DNA of 64,000 nt from Pedobacter ghigonis (GTDB taxonomy: Bacteria; Bacteroidota; Bacteroidia; Sphingobacteriales; Sphingobacteriaceae), in NCBI RefSeq assembly GCF_903166585.1, contig NZ_CAESCM010000009.1:1-64000 (forward strand), written 5' to 3'. The notes below the pieces were generated by a model. That model was not told where the DNA came from. It saw only the letters and a list, made by a program, of their open reading frames with translations, and ran no database searches. Shown in pieces: positions 16,738 through 26,426 of this stretch. Positions within the stretch are counted from its first letter, which is position 1. Every line of letters starts with the position of its first letter. Position numbers and translations under genes: made by a program.

Positions 16738-17340
16738 ATGAAAAAGATCATCTTCTCTATTGTTTTCCTGACATTGGGTTGGGCAACATCAAAGGCACAA
16801 ACATTTAACCTGGGGGTTAAAGCAGGTGTGAACCTGGCTAAGTTGAATTCGGATTTCGCGAGCGAAGAAAACCGTTTAGGCTATCAGATCGGTGCATGGG
16901 CACGTATTGGCGGTGCAAGTTTTTATGTACAGCCAGAGGCTTACATTGGCAGCAAAGGCAACAAATTTATCAGCTTCCAGCAGGATAATGGTAACGAAGT
17001 ATCGGCAGAAGGAAAAGTAAAATTTACTACACTTGATGTTCCGGTTTTACTGGGAACAAAATTTGGCGCTAAAAACCTTAACTTCCGTTTAATGGCTGGT
17101 CCGGTTATTTCATTCATATTAGATGAAAATTCGACCTTTAGCTCGGCTTACCAACAGGCAACAGATTTCGATAACTATAAAAACCAGGCACTGGGCTTAC
17201 AGGCAGGTGCAGGTGTTGATGTAGGCAGTATTTCGGTTGATTTACGTTACGAAGCTGGTTTATCTAACATCAGCAAAAGCGAAAAGTATAGCCAGAAACC
17301 TAATCTTTTCCAATTAAGTTTAGGATTTAAGATTTTGTAA
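16738..17340 (+). CDS. Outer-membrane beta-barrel protein (PorT-like family)
   Basis: A 200-residue protein with a signal peptide cut after ATSKAQ, followed by alternating amphipathic strands starting with LGVKAGVNLAKL, the usual first strand of the outer-membrane beta-barrel family in Bacteroidota. The last residues (FQLSLGFKIL) end in a strand with an aromatic/hydrophobic pattern typical of barrel closure. Eight strands are likely. Its function cannot be told; related proteins range from small porins to assembly factors. A hairpin terminator follows directly. Confidence 0.8.
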   Translation: MKKIIFSIVFLTLGWATSKAQTFNLGVKAGVNLAKLNSDFASEENRLGYQIGAWARIGGASFYVQPEAYIGSKGNKFISFQQDNGNEVSAEGKVKFTTLDVPVLLGTKFGAKNLNFRLMAGPVISFILDENSTFSSAYQQATDFDNYKNQALGLQAGAGVDVGSISVDLRYEAGLSNISKSEKYSQKPNLFQLSLGFKIL

Positions 17341-17352
17341 AAATTTACAACA

Positions 17353-17385
17353 AAGGGCCTGTTAAAATATACTTAACAGGCCCTT
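17353..17385. terminator. Bidirectional terminator between convergent genes
   Basis: aagggcctgttaa (17353-17365) pairs perfectly with 17373-17385 across a 7-nt loop. It lies 12 bp after the barrel gene stop and 18 bp before the end of the reverse-strand surface protein gene, so it can serve both. Confidence 0.75.
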
Positions 17386-17403
17386 CTTCATTTAGCCAAA
17401 AGT

Positions 17404-19794
17404 TTATCTTATAATTGTTAAGCTTCCGCTTATTTTGCCACAATCGGTTTTCATATCAATAACAAAATAATAAACACCAGCCGGGAGTGGTTTTCCGTTG
17501 TAGGTTCCATTAAATTCTTTTGCATATCCCTTTGAGTAAAACAGCCGATTCCCAAGCCTGTTAAAGACAGAAAATTCAGCTTCCGGATGGTTTTCTGCTC
17601 CATTAATCTTCCAGGTATCATTTACACCATCGCCATTGGGGCTTATAGAATTCGGCACTTGTAAAACCCTGTCTTCAACCTTTGTTAAGTCGATAACTTC
17701 GCTTTTTACTTCGCAACCATATTTATCTTTTACCCATAACTGATACTTATCAGGTTTAAGTTTTTGAAAATTAAGTGTATTGGCGGCTACATTGCCATTT
17801 GCATCGGTCCAGCTATAAGTAAAAGGGTTGGTAGATCCGACTACGTCTACCCCGCTAATACTTACCGATTTTCCATCGCAACTGATAGTGGAGCTTATTT
17901 TAGAAAAATCGATTACAGAGAGCGGCGCAATGCCTACTGTAAAAGTACCAACTACATTTGTACAACCATTCCCATTGGAGGCCGTTAAGGTGTATGCTCC
18001 GGCTGCTACATCGCGCAAAACCTCTTCGTTACTCACTATTGTACCAGTTTGATCTGCCCAGCTAAAAGCCAATGGGGTTTGGGTCTCATATGCGGTAATA
18101 CTTACGCTGCCATTATTTTCGTTGCAGGTTAGGGGTTTAATTTCAGCAGCTTTTGCCTTATAGCTGATATTGGTATTCAGGATGGTATAAACGGCAGAGA
18201 CAGATTCGCAGCCACCGGGCTGACCTACTTTTAAATAATATGTTCCACCGGGCACATTTTTAAGCTCCCGCTCATTGCCAACCAGATTGTTATTGGCATC
18301 AAACCAATTAAATACACTGGCATCACTTACATCCAATTGGGTAATACTACCCGTCGAATTTCCACAAAAGGCATCTTTGATAATTTTATTCGCGTCTGAT
18401 ATAATTGATTTGGAGAATGCAGCGGTAGCCCCATCCACATTGGTACCCGTACTGGTTATTGCGGCTGTTAACGTACCGTTATATTCCCATGTCCCGTCGG
18501 CACCGGTTGGTATTGAGGCAATAAAAGTTTTACCCTGGCAATCCGGGCATTCATCATCGTAAAAAAGTTCGATAAGTGCATTTGGAAGGTAAATACCGCT
18601 TGCTGATGTAGCAGTAATTGTTGTAATCCGCGAAGGTGTAATGTTTTTACCGGGCGGGATATCTTTAAAAGCAATTGCAGCTAATGTATTACAATATGTG
18701 CTATTTTTCAAGATACTAACCGGATAAGAAGCATCGACCAATATGCCCAATTCATTATAGGCAATTACATTCTGATCGGCAACATCTACACCACCAATAA
18801 CGCCTGCCAAACAATTATACAATTCGATGCCGTATTTTGTATTTCCAAAGTTTTCACTGTTTAGCCCAGGCCCGATTACATTACGCCTAATCGTATATTT
18901 TTGTTTTACATTGTCGACTTTTATCCCTTTTAACTGTGAGGCAATGTAATTATCGGAAATGATAAGATTTACATTTTCACCATTGGCAAAAATGCCTGTA
19001 GACTGTAGTTGTGGAAAGGTTTTTGTTTTAGTAATATCAAAACCAATTACATTAAAAGAAATATTCACATTCCCTGCTAAAGCACCTAATGAAATGGCAT
19101 TGGAATTACCTGAAACAAGGTTTCCGTGGGCAGCGGTATTTCCGCCAATTGTCGAATTTTTGAGATAACTCAAATCAATACCTACAACATTTCCGGCAGG
19201 ACTCTTTCCACCTGGATCTAACCCGATAATATTGGAAGAAATGGTAATATCATCCTGCACAAAAGGCTGGGTTGGCGAAATTACAGAGGTATAATTATTG
19301 CCAAAACCGTTTTGCTTATTGGGCGCTCCGATAATAACGTGTGCTGCATTTTTCAAAAAAACCGCGGCTTTTCTGTCGTCTGCAGGAATACCAGCCTGAG
19401 ATATAAAATTACTGAAGTAAATACCATAAATCTCAATATTCATTATTCCATCTATAACCAGGCCGTGAAAAAACGGGCTTGCACCACGAACTAATTTAAC
19501 CTTAATGCTTGGGCTTTCCAGTAAGCTAGTAGGTTGGGTGGTGGCATCTATTACTATGTTTGAAGTGAGCGCAGGTAATTCTTCGGTAAGGGTAATGGTT
19601 ATGTCGCCTGCTGAGATTGCAGGTATATTGAACTGAATGAGATCGGCTGTTGCTGTACCGTTTGCATTGGCTCTGAGAATAGCTTCGCGCAGAGAGCCTG
19701 AGCCAGCGTTTGCGTTATTTACCACCACAAATGTTGCCGCTTCCAGCCGGAAACAACCTAGACTAATAAGCAGAAAAAGATATAAAAACCTCAT
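17404..19794 (-). CDS. T9SS surface protein with beta-helix and CHU_C sorting domain
   Basis: A 796-residue secreted protein. After the signal peptide it has NANAGSGSLREAILRAN, the CSLREA-type opening of a right-handed beta-helix, then repeated N-rich turns to about residue 370. Several SprB-like or Ig-like repeats with paired cysteines follow (for example SCDGKSVSISGV). It ends with the gliding-motility-associated C-terminal domain (VPNSISPNGDGVNDTW to SGSLTIIR), the type B signal for type IX secretion. It is probably a cell-surface adhesin or glycan-binding protein, and no catalytic motif was seen. Confidence 0.88.
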   Translation of the reverse strand: MRFLYLFLLISLGCFRLEAATFVVVNNANAGSGSLREAILRANANGTATADLIQFNIPAISAGDITITLTEELPALTSNIVIDATTQPTSLLESPSIKVKLVRGASPFFHGLVIDGIMNIEIYGIYFSNFISQAGIPADDRKAAVFLKNAAHVIIGAPNKQNGFGNNYTSVISPTQPFVQDDITISSNIIGLDPGGKSPAGNVVGIDLSYLKNSTIGGNTAAHGNLVSGNSNAISLGALAGNVNISFNVIGFDITKTKTFPQLQSTGIFANGENVNLIISDNYIASQLKGIKVDNVKQKYTIRRNVIGPGLNSENFGNTKYGIELYNCLAGVIGGVDVADQNVIAYNELGILVDASYPVSILKNSTYCNTLAAIAFKDIPPGKNITPSRITTITATSASGIYLPNALIELFYDDECPDCQGKTFIASIPTGADGTWEYNGTLTAAITSTGTNVDGATAAFSKSIISDANKIIKDAFCGNSTGSITQLDVSDASVFNWFDANNNLVGNERELKNVPGGTYYLKVGQPGGCESVSAVYTILNTNISYKAKAAEIKPLTCNENNGSVSITAYETQTPLAFSWADQTGTIVSNEEVLRDVAAGAYTLTASNGNGCTNVVGTFTVGIAPLSVIDFSKISSTISCDGKSVSISGVDVVGSTNPFTYSWTDANGNVAANTLNFQKLKPDKYQLWVKDKYGCEVKSEVIDLTKVEDRVLQVPNSISPNGDGVNDTWKINGAENHPEAEFSVFNRLGNRLFYSKGYAKEFNGTYNGKPLPAGVYYFVIDMKTDCGKISGSLTIIR

Positions 19795-19847
19795 TTTTAT
19801 GCAGTTAATCGGTTTTACAAGTTAGTAAAATTGGCAAACAAGAACAA

Positions 19848-19878
19848 GAAAGCCCTGGTTAATAAAACCAAGGCTTTC
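19848..19878 (-). terminator. Terminator of SusC-SusD-DUF4397 operon
   Basis: gaaagccctggtt (19848-19860) pairs with aaccaaggctttc (19866-19878), one G-T wobble, 5-nt loop. It begins 20 bp after the DUF4397 stop codon and is followed by T-rich sequence on the reverse strand. Confidence 0.7.
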
Positions 19879-19897
19879 ATAATACATTAAAATACGG

Positions 19898-20713
19898 CTA
19901 TTGATTGGCTGTATTATCCAGCAATGGCCTGTTCGCTGCTGTAGCGGAGGTTACTGTCATATCTCCCCTGGCACCAACAGTGAAGGCTCTTCCGCCCAAA
20001 AAACCTACGACACCATTTGTTGTCCCATTTCGCGAAATAATATTGGTTGACGAAGATGGGTACCTTACATATAACTCATAACTACCCACGGGTACAGCAA
20101 TAAATGCAGATCCGCTTTTATAACCAATATTGGTTGCCACTACAGTTTCTACTGCGGTAACTGAATTCTTAATTACCAGGTTCATTGCCGCTGTTCCGTT
20201 TGGAATAGCATTAACAAAACGAACATACGAAACCGTATTGCTTGATGTTGACGGAGGCAATACATCTTCTAAAACAAACGACTCGGCTGTTTTAGTTGTA
20301 CTGTTGTATATGCCACAGGTGTATAGCGAATAGTATTTTCCATTGGCCAAAGCCGGATTCACCTCAGAGATAGTAACGTTTGCATTAGCTGCAGCTGTTG
20401 AAGGTATAATTCCATTTATCTTATAAGTGCCGGGGTTGATAACACTATAATTAGATGCCGGATATACGCCTCCGTAAGCTGTTCCGGTTGTACTTTCTGA
20501 ACCAGTAGCACTTAATATCCCTGAAACTTTTGTACCGTTGGCATAAAAATTTACAGAAGGCGCACCAGCAGCAAAATTGAAATATTTAATCCTGGAAATA
20601 CTTGTTGCATCTACAGGCACATCAATAACCTGTATGCTATCATCTTTCTTACAAGAAGATGTAAAAACCGTTACCAGCGTAACCGCCAGCAAACCTATAT
20701 ATTTTATTTTCAT
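19898..20713 (-). CDS. DUF4397 lipoprotein
   Basis: A 271-residue lipoprotein; the lipobox is in VFTSSCKKDD. Two repeats with the pattern IKYFNFAAGAPSVNFYANG and YVRFVNAIPNGTAAMNLV are typical of DUF4397 domains, which have an all-beta fold. The gene starts 10 bp after the SusD stop, so it is the third gene of the SusC-SusD operon, in the place of extra surface glycan-binding lipoproteins. Ligand binding is an inference from position. Confidence 0.82.
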   Translation of the reverse strand: MKIKYIGLLAVTLVTVFTSSCKKDDSIQVIDVPVDATSISRIKYFNFAAGAPSVNFYANGTKVSGILSATGSESTTGTAYGGVYPASNYSVINPGTYKINGIIPSTAAANANVTISEVNPALANGKYYSLYTCGIYNSTTKTAESFVLEDVLPPSTSSNTVSYVRFVNAIPNGTAAMNLVIKNSVTAVETVVATNIGYKSGSAFIAVPVGSYELYVRYPSSSTNIISRNGTTNGVVGFLGGRAFTVGARGDMTVTSATAANRPLLDNTANQ

Positions 20714-20723
20714 AACGTGCTAA

Positions 20724-22307
20724 TTAAGGTTGAACAATCCAGGTTTGTTTAGTGTGATAATCGGTTGCCAATCCACCAATTACACTTAGTGCATCTCTGT
20801 TCCAAACATACTCTGAGTTATAACGCGGACGAATTCTGTAAGCTGGTTTACCCGCATTATCAGAGTATAGCGTAGTTGGAAAAACATAGCCCAGGTATAC
20901 CTGCTTCCCTGTTGCAGGATCGGCATCGGTGTAATGATACCTTCTCATGTCCATCCAGGTTTCTAAATGTCCCCAGCCCCATTGTGCAATATATTTCTGA
21001 CACATAATCTGTGTTAGGGTTAAATCGGCTGCTGCTGCAGGAACAATTGCAGTAGCACTCATGTAAGCTGTTTTTTCTGCACTTGTGATCTGTGTTGGCG
21101 ACTGATTATCTTCAATGTTTCTGGCGTTAACAAAATCAATGTGTGCTGATATACCATTTTTATAGGCTGCTAAAGCAGTTTCCTTATCACCTTTTTTAAA
21201 TGCCGCTTCTGCTTTAATAAACTGCAATTGAGCATAGGTCATTACAGGCAGCTTGCATTTATCAGAGAAAATATATCTCCCTTGCGTGTTGGCTGCCGGT
21301 GCAGAAATTGACGCAATGTTCCAGAAGTTATTAGGCAGCTGACTTGCTGTAAATGCTCCTGTTCCTGCCGCTGTTACAATTCCCCTGTAAACACCGTCTG
21401 GTGCTGGCGCCAACATACGTGTCATTCTTGGATCTACTACTCCCGTAAATTGCGTTCCATTCAGTAGATTAACAATAAAAGGAGTTTGTCTGTAAGTTTG
21501 CATATTTCCCCTTGTTGGGCCTAAGAAATTTCTGTCGTCATTTCCTGTAACACCTGGATAAGCCATCAAAGCATCGTCTGCGTTACTTGTAAAAGATTTA
21601 TCAACCGCAGCAATTACATCATCTGGCTTGTAACTGGCTTTATTGCTATAATGGTTTAAGTTCAAGGCCAGCATGGCATAGGCCAGCTTGGTCCATTTAG
21701 CACGATCGCCTTTGTAAATCAAGTCTGTTTTACCTAAGAAAGCCGCATCTACTGCCCCGTCTGTTCTGGCTAAATTAGCTATAGCAGCGGTTAACAGGCG
21801 CTGAACCTCCTGGTAAGCATATTCCTGACTGTCGTAATTAAACAAATACTTGGTTGGATCTATGGCTTCTTTGACAATAATCTCTCCATGTACATCGGTT
21901 AACGACTGCCATCCCCATGCTTTTAAAATCTGGCCAACGCCTAACAAATCCCAACGTTGCTCAGCCTCTGCCTTAGTATTCATATCTACTAAATTCTGAC
22001 CTAAGCTCCAATACACATCTCTCCACAATTCAGCGCCGTTATCAGATGCCGGATCGTAACCTTGCAAATCCCAGGTAGTACCAGCTGTTGTCGAAGTCCA
22101 GTTTTGGGTATACCTTCCAATAAACCTTCCGTCGTATTGTGGTGCGGTTACCATCCAATGCAACATTGGCGACAAATATAAATTTGCAGTTACTGTTTGC
22201 GGGGCATTTGGATTAGTATTTACATCCAGATATTTCTTGCAGCTACTTAGGGTAAATAAAAACCCTGTTAGTAGTGTTATATATATATATTTCATAATCT
22301 TTTCCAT
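20724..22307 (-). CDS. SusD/RagB-family outer-membrane lipoprotein 1
   Basis: A surface lipoprotein of 527 residues that would cap the SusC-type transporter and bind its ligand. The lipobox is LSSCKKYLDVNTNPN, and the helical TPR-like scaffold with inserts fits the SusD-like 2 subgroup. The start codon overlaps the SusC stop in TAATG, which indicates translational coupling and supports the first ATG; an ATG four codons later (MKYIYITLL) is also plausible. The ligand is unknown. Control is probably by the divergent DeoR-type regulator. Confidence 0.9.
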   Translation of the reverse strand: MEKIMKYIYITLLTGFLFTLSSCKKYLDVNTNPNAPQTVTANLYLSPMLHWMVTAPQYDGRFIGRYTQNWTSTTAGTTWDLQGYDPASDNGAELWRDVYWSLGQNLVDMNTKAEAEQRWDLLGVGQILKAWGWQSLTDVHGEIIVKEAIDPTKYLFNYDSQEYAYQEVQRLLTAAIANLARTDGAVDAAFLGKTDLIYKGDRAKWTKLAYAMLALNLNHYSNKASYKPDDVIAAVDKSFTSNADDALMAYPGVTGNDDRNFLGPTRGNMQTYRQTPFIVNLLNGTQFTGVVDPRMTRMLAPAPDGVYRGIVTAAGTGAFTASQLPNNFWNIASISAPAANTQGRYIFSDKCKLPVMTYAQLQFIKAEAAFKKGDKETALAAYKNGISAHIDFVNARNIEDNQSPTQITSAEKTAYMSATAIVPAAAADLTLTQIMCQKYIAQWGWGHLETWMDMRRYHYTDADPATGKQVYLGYVFPTTLYSDNAGKPAYRIRPRYNSEYVWNRDALSVIGGLATDYHTKQTWIVQP

Positions 22308-25300
22308 TATAATCCAATCTTAATTCCAAAGTTTAAACCAATAGGCATTGGAAAATTACCATAATCGATACCAGAAGCACCCGAGCCACCAACAGCAGCA
22401 GTATTTCCGTTAACAACAGGATCTAAACCAGTGTAGTTAGTAATCAAAAACAAATCTGTTCCGGTTACAAAAACACTTGCACTTTTCACAAAATTCTGTT
22501 TCTTAAGCATCGTTTGTGGCAACTTATAACTAAAAGTTACATCTCTTAGTCTAATCCAGTTGATATCCTTTTCTATAAATAGCTCTTCGCTTGCCGTTGA
22601 ATAAAATGTATTTTGATAATAAGGAACAAATGCTATGTTATTCGGAGTTGGGCTTGCGGTATTCTCTCTACCATCTTGCAACACCCCTGGAATAATCCTC
22701 GGGGTCATTCTATCCACAGTATTGTTAGCTAAACCAATGGTAGTTAAGAAATGCTGGGTAGCGTTCAATACATCTCCACCCTTCCTGATATCGAGCAGGA
22801 ATGACAATGACATATTTTTATAGGTAAATGTATTAGATAAACCAATTGTAAAATCAGGTTGTCTGTCATAACCACCTTCAATAAAGGTAGTAGAACGTAC
22901 AGGAACTCCTGTTGTAGGATTGATTAACAACTGGCCCTGGTTATTCCTTAAATAAAACAACCCGGTTAATGATCTGGTCGAATTGCCTGGTGTGTTACCA
23001 TTACGCACATTGGCGTATAACCAGGTATCAGACACATAAGATTCTGGAAGGGCATTAGGAAGAGAAAGTACTTTACCTCTTGCCGACTCGAAGTTGGCTA
23101 ATACATCCCAGTTAAAATCATTTGTTTTTACCGGATTTCCGCGCAAGGTTAACTCAATACCCTGGTTTCTGGTAGAGCCACCATTAAGGTTTAACAAGAT
23201 AAAACCTGTTGCGTAACTACTTCTAATATCATTTACAATCTGATCGGTGGTTTCTTTACGATAAACCGTTATATCGAGGCCTAACCTGTTATTTAAGAAA
23301 CCTAATTCGGCACCAAATTCATAAGATTTGGCAAATTCTGGTTTTAAGCCTGGATTTGGACCTGTAAATCCATAGCCATAACCACCACCAGAAGTTGTTT
23401 TATTCTCTAATGTTGGTACGTAAGCGTATGGCCTGGCATCTTTACCCACATTTGCATAGGCAGCCCTTAACTTACCATAATAGAACACATTTTTAAGCCC
23501 TTTGAAAGCGGGTACATCCGTAAATACAAAACTTCCCTGAACTGATGGATACCAAAAAGAGTAACGATCAATCGGAATGGTAGAAGTACGGTCATTCCTA
23601 ATGGTTCCGGTTAAAAACAGGTAATTTTTATAGTCGAAAGTAGCTCTACCGAAGAAGCTTACCAAACGGCGTTGGCTAATTGAAGTTCTAACTAATTTTG
23701 TAGCTACGTTATTTAGTGAATTAAAATTAGGATCTAAAAATCCTTCACCATATCCGGCATCAACATTTGATTTTAAATTCTGCAGGGAATTACCAAGCGT
23801 AGCATCAAAGGAAATATCTTTGGTTAGCTTTTGCTTGTTAAAATTAATCAAGTTTTGCAGGTTAATATTTCTGGTTATGTCGTTGGCAACATCAATTGTT
23901 CCGCCTCTGCTAAATGCTGAAGCACTTTCGGGGTGACGCACAATTAAGTTCTGATTGGTATAAGAATCCATACCAATATTGGTTTTAATATTTACCCACC
24001 TAAATGGTGTAATAGTTAAACCCAGGTTTGAAATGATCCTGCTTGTTTTTGAATTGATGATATTCTTATTTACATTAAAATAAGGGTTATCAATTTCAGC
24101 ATTACCTGCCGATCCAAAGGCGAGCAGTTTTCTCGTTCCCGCAGCAGTTAAATAGTTCGATGCATCATCGGTTTGTGGCCAGGCCAATAAGCCTAATAAA
24201 GGACCTATACTGCCTTTTAGCGGCTGATCGTTGACTGCATAACTGTAATTCATAGACAAATCAGTTTTCAACCAGCTATTTACAATACCCTGAGAAGCTC
24301 CGGTTAAGTTGATTCTCTGATAGTCGGAGTTTGGCACAACACCACTTTGATCGGTGTAAGCACTCGAAATACGGTAATTAACTTTATCCGAACCACCTTC
24401 AAATGAAAGGTTATGTTTTTGGGTAAAGCCCGTTTGGAAGAAATCTTTTACGTTATCATAAAACTGTGTTCCATCGGGATAGGCAGGGCCGAAATACTGG
24501 TAAATATTGTTCAGGGTAGACACAGATCCGGGAACGCCACTACCGCCTAAACCATATTGTTTTTGAATTTCCGGATAAGCACGGGTGGCCTCTACCCTAA
24601 AACTGTTGCTGTAATTAACTGCACCAGCACCGGCCTTTGCCCGTTTGGTTGTAATTACAATTGCTCCGTTTGCTGCATCGATACCGTAAAGTGCTGCTGC
24701 CTCAGGACCCTTCAATACAACCAGGCTTTCGATATCTTCGGGGTTGATATCTGCAGAACGGTTAGTAAAATCTACTCCCCTGTTGCTAAAAGCAGTATTT
24801 GAACTCGCATCAGATACAAATGCAGAAGTATTTAAAGTTTTATTATCAATAGGCAATCCATCCACAATCATCAGTGGCTGGTTACTGCCGCTGATAGAAC
24901 TTACCCCACGTATGGTTATTGATGATGAAGCACCGGGAACTCCTGAAGAACTGGTTACTTCAACACCTGCAACCCTTCCTTGTAAAGCATTGATAAAGTT
25001 TTCGCGTTGTGTTTCGGCTATGGCTGCACCACTTACCGTTTGTTGCGAAGTTCCAAGTTCCCGTTTTTTAACGGTATTACCCAAGGCGGTAATTACGACC
25101 TCATCCAAACCCTTTGAATCGGATTTCAATGCCACATTAATGGTTGTGTTCGCTCCAACGGTTCTTTCTATAGTGGTATAACCAACAAAAGAAAATACCA
25201 GCACATCGCTTCTTAATGCTTTAATTGTATACGATCCTTCTGCACCTGTTTGCGCAACAATGCTGCTTCCTTTTACACGAATGGAAACGCCTGGTATAGG

Positions 25301-25405
25301 CCCGTCTTCCGACGTAACCCTACCGGTAACGGTTATTTGTTGCGCAATGGCGTGAGCCAGCAACAAAAACGTACCAATAAAAATTAATAGTAGCTTTTTT
25401 TTCAT
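22307..25405 (-). CDS. SusC/RagA-family TonB-dependent transporter 1
   Basis: A 1032-residue outer-membrane transporter. The signal peptide ends near AHAIAQ, followed by a carboxypeptidase-regulatory-like domain (ITVTGRVTSEDGPIPGVSIRV), a plug domain with the SusC signature region (ALYGIDAANGAIVITTK), and a 22-strand barrel ending in GLNFGIKIGL. It is the first gene of an operon with SusD and DUF4397. Candidate operators lie in the divergent promoter region shared with the DeoR gene. A TonB box is not clear. Confidence 0.95.
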   Translation of the reverse strand: MKKKLLLIFIGTFLLLAHAIAQQITVTGRVTSEDGPIPGVSIRVKGSSIVAQTGAEGSYTIKALRSDVLVFSFVGYTTIERTVGANTTINVALKSDSKGLDEVVITALGNTVKKRELGTSQQTVSGAAIAETQRENFINALQGRVAGVEVTSSSGVPGASSSITIRGVSSISGSNQPLMIVDGLPIDNKTLNTSAFVSDASSNTAFSNRGVDFTNRSADINPEDIESLVVLKGPEAAALYGIDAANGAIVITTKRAKAGAGAVNYSNSFRVEATRAYPEIQKQYGLGGSGVPGSVSTLNNIYQYFGPAYPDGTQFYDNVKDFFQTGFTQKHNLSFEGGSDKVNYRISSAYTDQSGVVPNSDYQRINLTGASQGIVNSWLKTDLSMNYSYAVNDQPLKGSIGPLLGLLAWPQTDDASNYLTAAGTRKLLAFGSAGNAEIDNPYFNVNKNIINSKTSRIISNLGLTITPFRWVNIKTNIGMDSYTNQNLIVRHPESASAFSRGGTIDVANDITRNINLQNLINFNKQKLTKDISFDATLGNSLQNLKSNVDAGYGEGFLDPNFNSLNNVATKLVRTSISQRRLVSFFGRATFDYKNYLFLTGTIRNDRTSTIPIDRYSFWYPSVQGSFVFTDVPAFKGLKNVFYYGKLRAAYANVGKDARPYAYVPTLENKTTSGGGYGYGFTGPNPGLKPEFAKSYEFGAELGFLNNRLGLDITVYRKETTDQIVNDIRSSYATGFILLNLNGGSTRNQGIELTLRGNPVKTNDFNWDVLANFESARGKVLSLPNALPESYVSDTWLYANVRNGNTPGNSTRSLTGLFYLRNNQGQLLINPTTGVPVRSTTFIEGGYDRQPDFTIGLSNTFTYKNMSLSFLLDIRKGGDVLNATQHFLTTIGLANNTVDRMTPRIIPGVLQDGRENTASPTPNNIAFVPYYQNTFYSTASEELFIEKDINWIRLRDVTFSYKLPQTMLKKQNFVKSASVFVTGTDLFLITNYTGLDPVVNGNTAAVGGSGASGIDYGNFPMPIGLNFGIKIGL

Positions 25406-25458
25406 AAACTGCCAGTTTAGGGAATGAAATGATTGTTTAGTTGTTTTTAGTTAGTCTT

Positions 25459-25586
25459 GCAAAAACACGCACAATAACGCATTTTAATGCTAATATCATA
25501 AATGTTTTGGAATAAAAAAACTAATTAACAAACTATTTACCAGTAGCTAACAACATTAAATTGCAAAAACACGCAAAAACACGCAA
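25459..25586. promoter_or_regulatory. Candidate operator repeats, three copies
   Basis: The 13-mer gcaaaaacacgca occurs at 25459-25471, 25563-25575 and 25573-25585; the last two overlap by three bases as a tandem pair. All are in the same orientation, in the 233-bp gap between divergent SusC and the DeoR-type gene. The tandem pair lies about 20 bp upstream of a -7-like AATCTTTG (25604-25611) for the regulator gene. DeoR-family proteins often bind direct repeats in their own promoters. Confidence 0.5.
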
Positions 25587-25638
25587 TTTTTAGAAAATTT
25601 AAAAATCTTTGTTACATTCGCTCACCAGACAATATTTT

Positions 25639-26385
25639 ATGCTGAAGAAAGAACGTCATGATTTCATTATGCGCCAGATTAACCTGCACAATCGCGTGCT
25701 CACGTCTGATCTGGTTCAATTGCTGAATGTTTCGGAGGACACGATTAGAAGGGACCTTCAGGAATTGGTTGATGCAAACCTGTTGTATAAAGTGCATGGT
25801 GGTGCCTTATCTAAATCTTATCACAGTTCTTTTGATGACAGTACGGTTTATGCACGGGACAGCAAGATTACCATTGCAAAAAAGGCCGCCAAACTGATTA
25901 AAGACGGTATGGTGATTTTAACCGGCGGAGGAACCACAATCCTGGAGTTGGTAAAACTATTGCCCCAGGGCATTTCGGCTACTTTTTTTACCATTAGCCC
26001 CCTGGTAGCTGTAGAACTGGCGAAATACAACAACGTTGAAGTAATTTTAATTGGTGGCCTGTTTTCGAAAAACTCACAGGTTACCTATGGCGGACAGGTG
26101 ATTACCCAGCTTTCTGAAATAAAAGCCGATTTATGCCTGATGGGAACCAGCGCAATTCACCCGGAAGAAGGTTTAACCGATACTTATTGGGAAATTAACC
26201 AGTTAAAGAAGGCCATGTTGGCCTGCGCCAAAAGAACTGCAGTATTGTGCATTTCAGAAAAACTGGATATCGCCCTGCGACTAAGGGTTTGCCCCTTAGA
26301 AAGCATCAGTTACCTCGTAACTGAATTGGATACAAATGATGAATCGCTTTCGCGGTACCGCGAAAAGGAATTGAATATTTTATAA
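25639..26385 (+). CDS. DeoR/GlpR-family transcription regulator
   Basis: A 248-residue cytoplasmic regulator. The N-terminal winged helix carries the DeoR signature (LNVSEDTIRRDLQELV). The C-terminal sugar-phosphate isomerase-like sensor domain contains GGGTTILELVKLLP and is expected to bind a phosphorylated sugar. ATG 25639 (MLKKERHDFIM) is chosen; the longer frame would start at a TTG with no family match. It is divergent from the SusC-SusD-DUF4397 operon, its likely target, with repeated sites between them. Confidence 0.9.
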   Translation: MLKKERHDFIMRQINLHNRVLTSDLVQLLNVSEDTIRRDLQELVDANLLYKVHGGALSKSYHSSFDDSTVYARDSKITIAKKAAKLIKDGMVILTGGGTTILELVKLLPQGISATFFTISPLVAVELAKYNNVEVILIGGLFSKNSQVTYGGQVITQLSEIKADLCLMGTSAIHPEEGLTDTYWEINQLKKAMLACAKRTAVLCISEKLDIALRLRVCPLESISYLVTELDTNDESLSRYREKELNIL

Positions 26386-26421
26386 AAAAGCTTCTCAGAT
26401 TCAAGCCTGAGAAGCTTTTTT
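26384..26421. terminator. Terminator between regulator and SusD2
   Basis: aaaaaagcttctcag (26384-26398) pairs with 26407-26421 across an 8-nt loop and has T on one side and A on the other, so it can end both the DeoR transcript and the reverse-strand SusD2 transcript. Confidence 0.8.
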
Positions 26422-26426
26422 CTTTA

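Noticed and set aside
25459..25586. CRISPR or microsatellite
   Set aside because: The short 13-mers are placed in a divergent promoter next to a regulator gene; operator sites explain them better.
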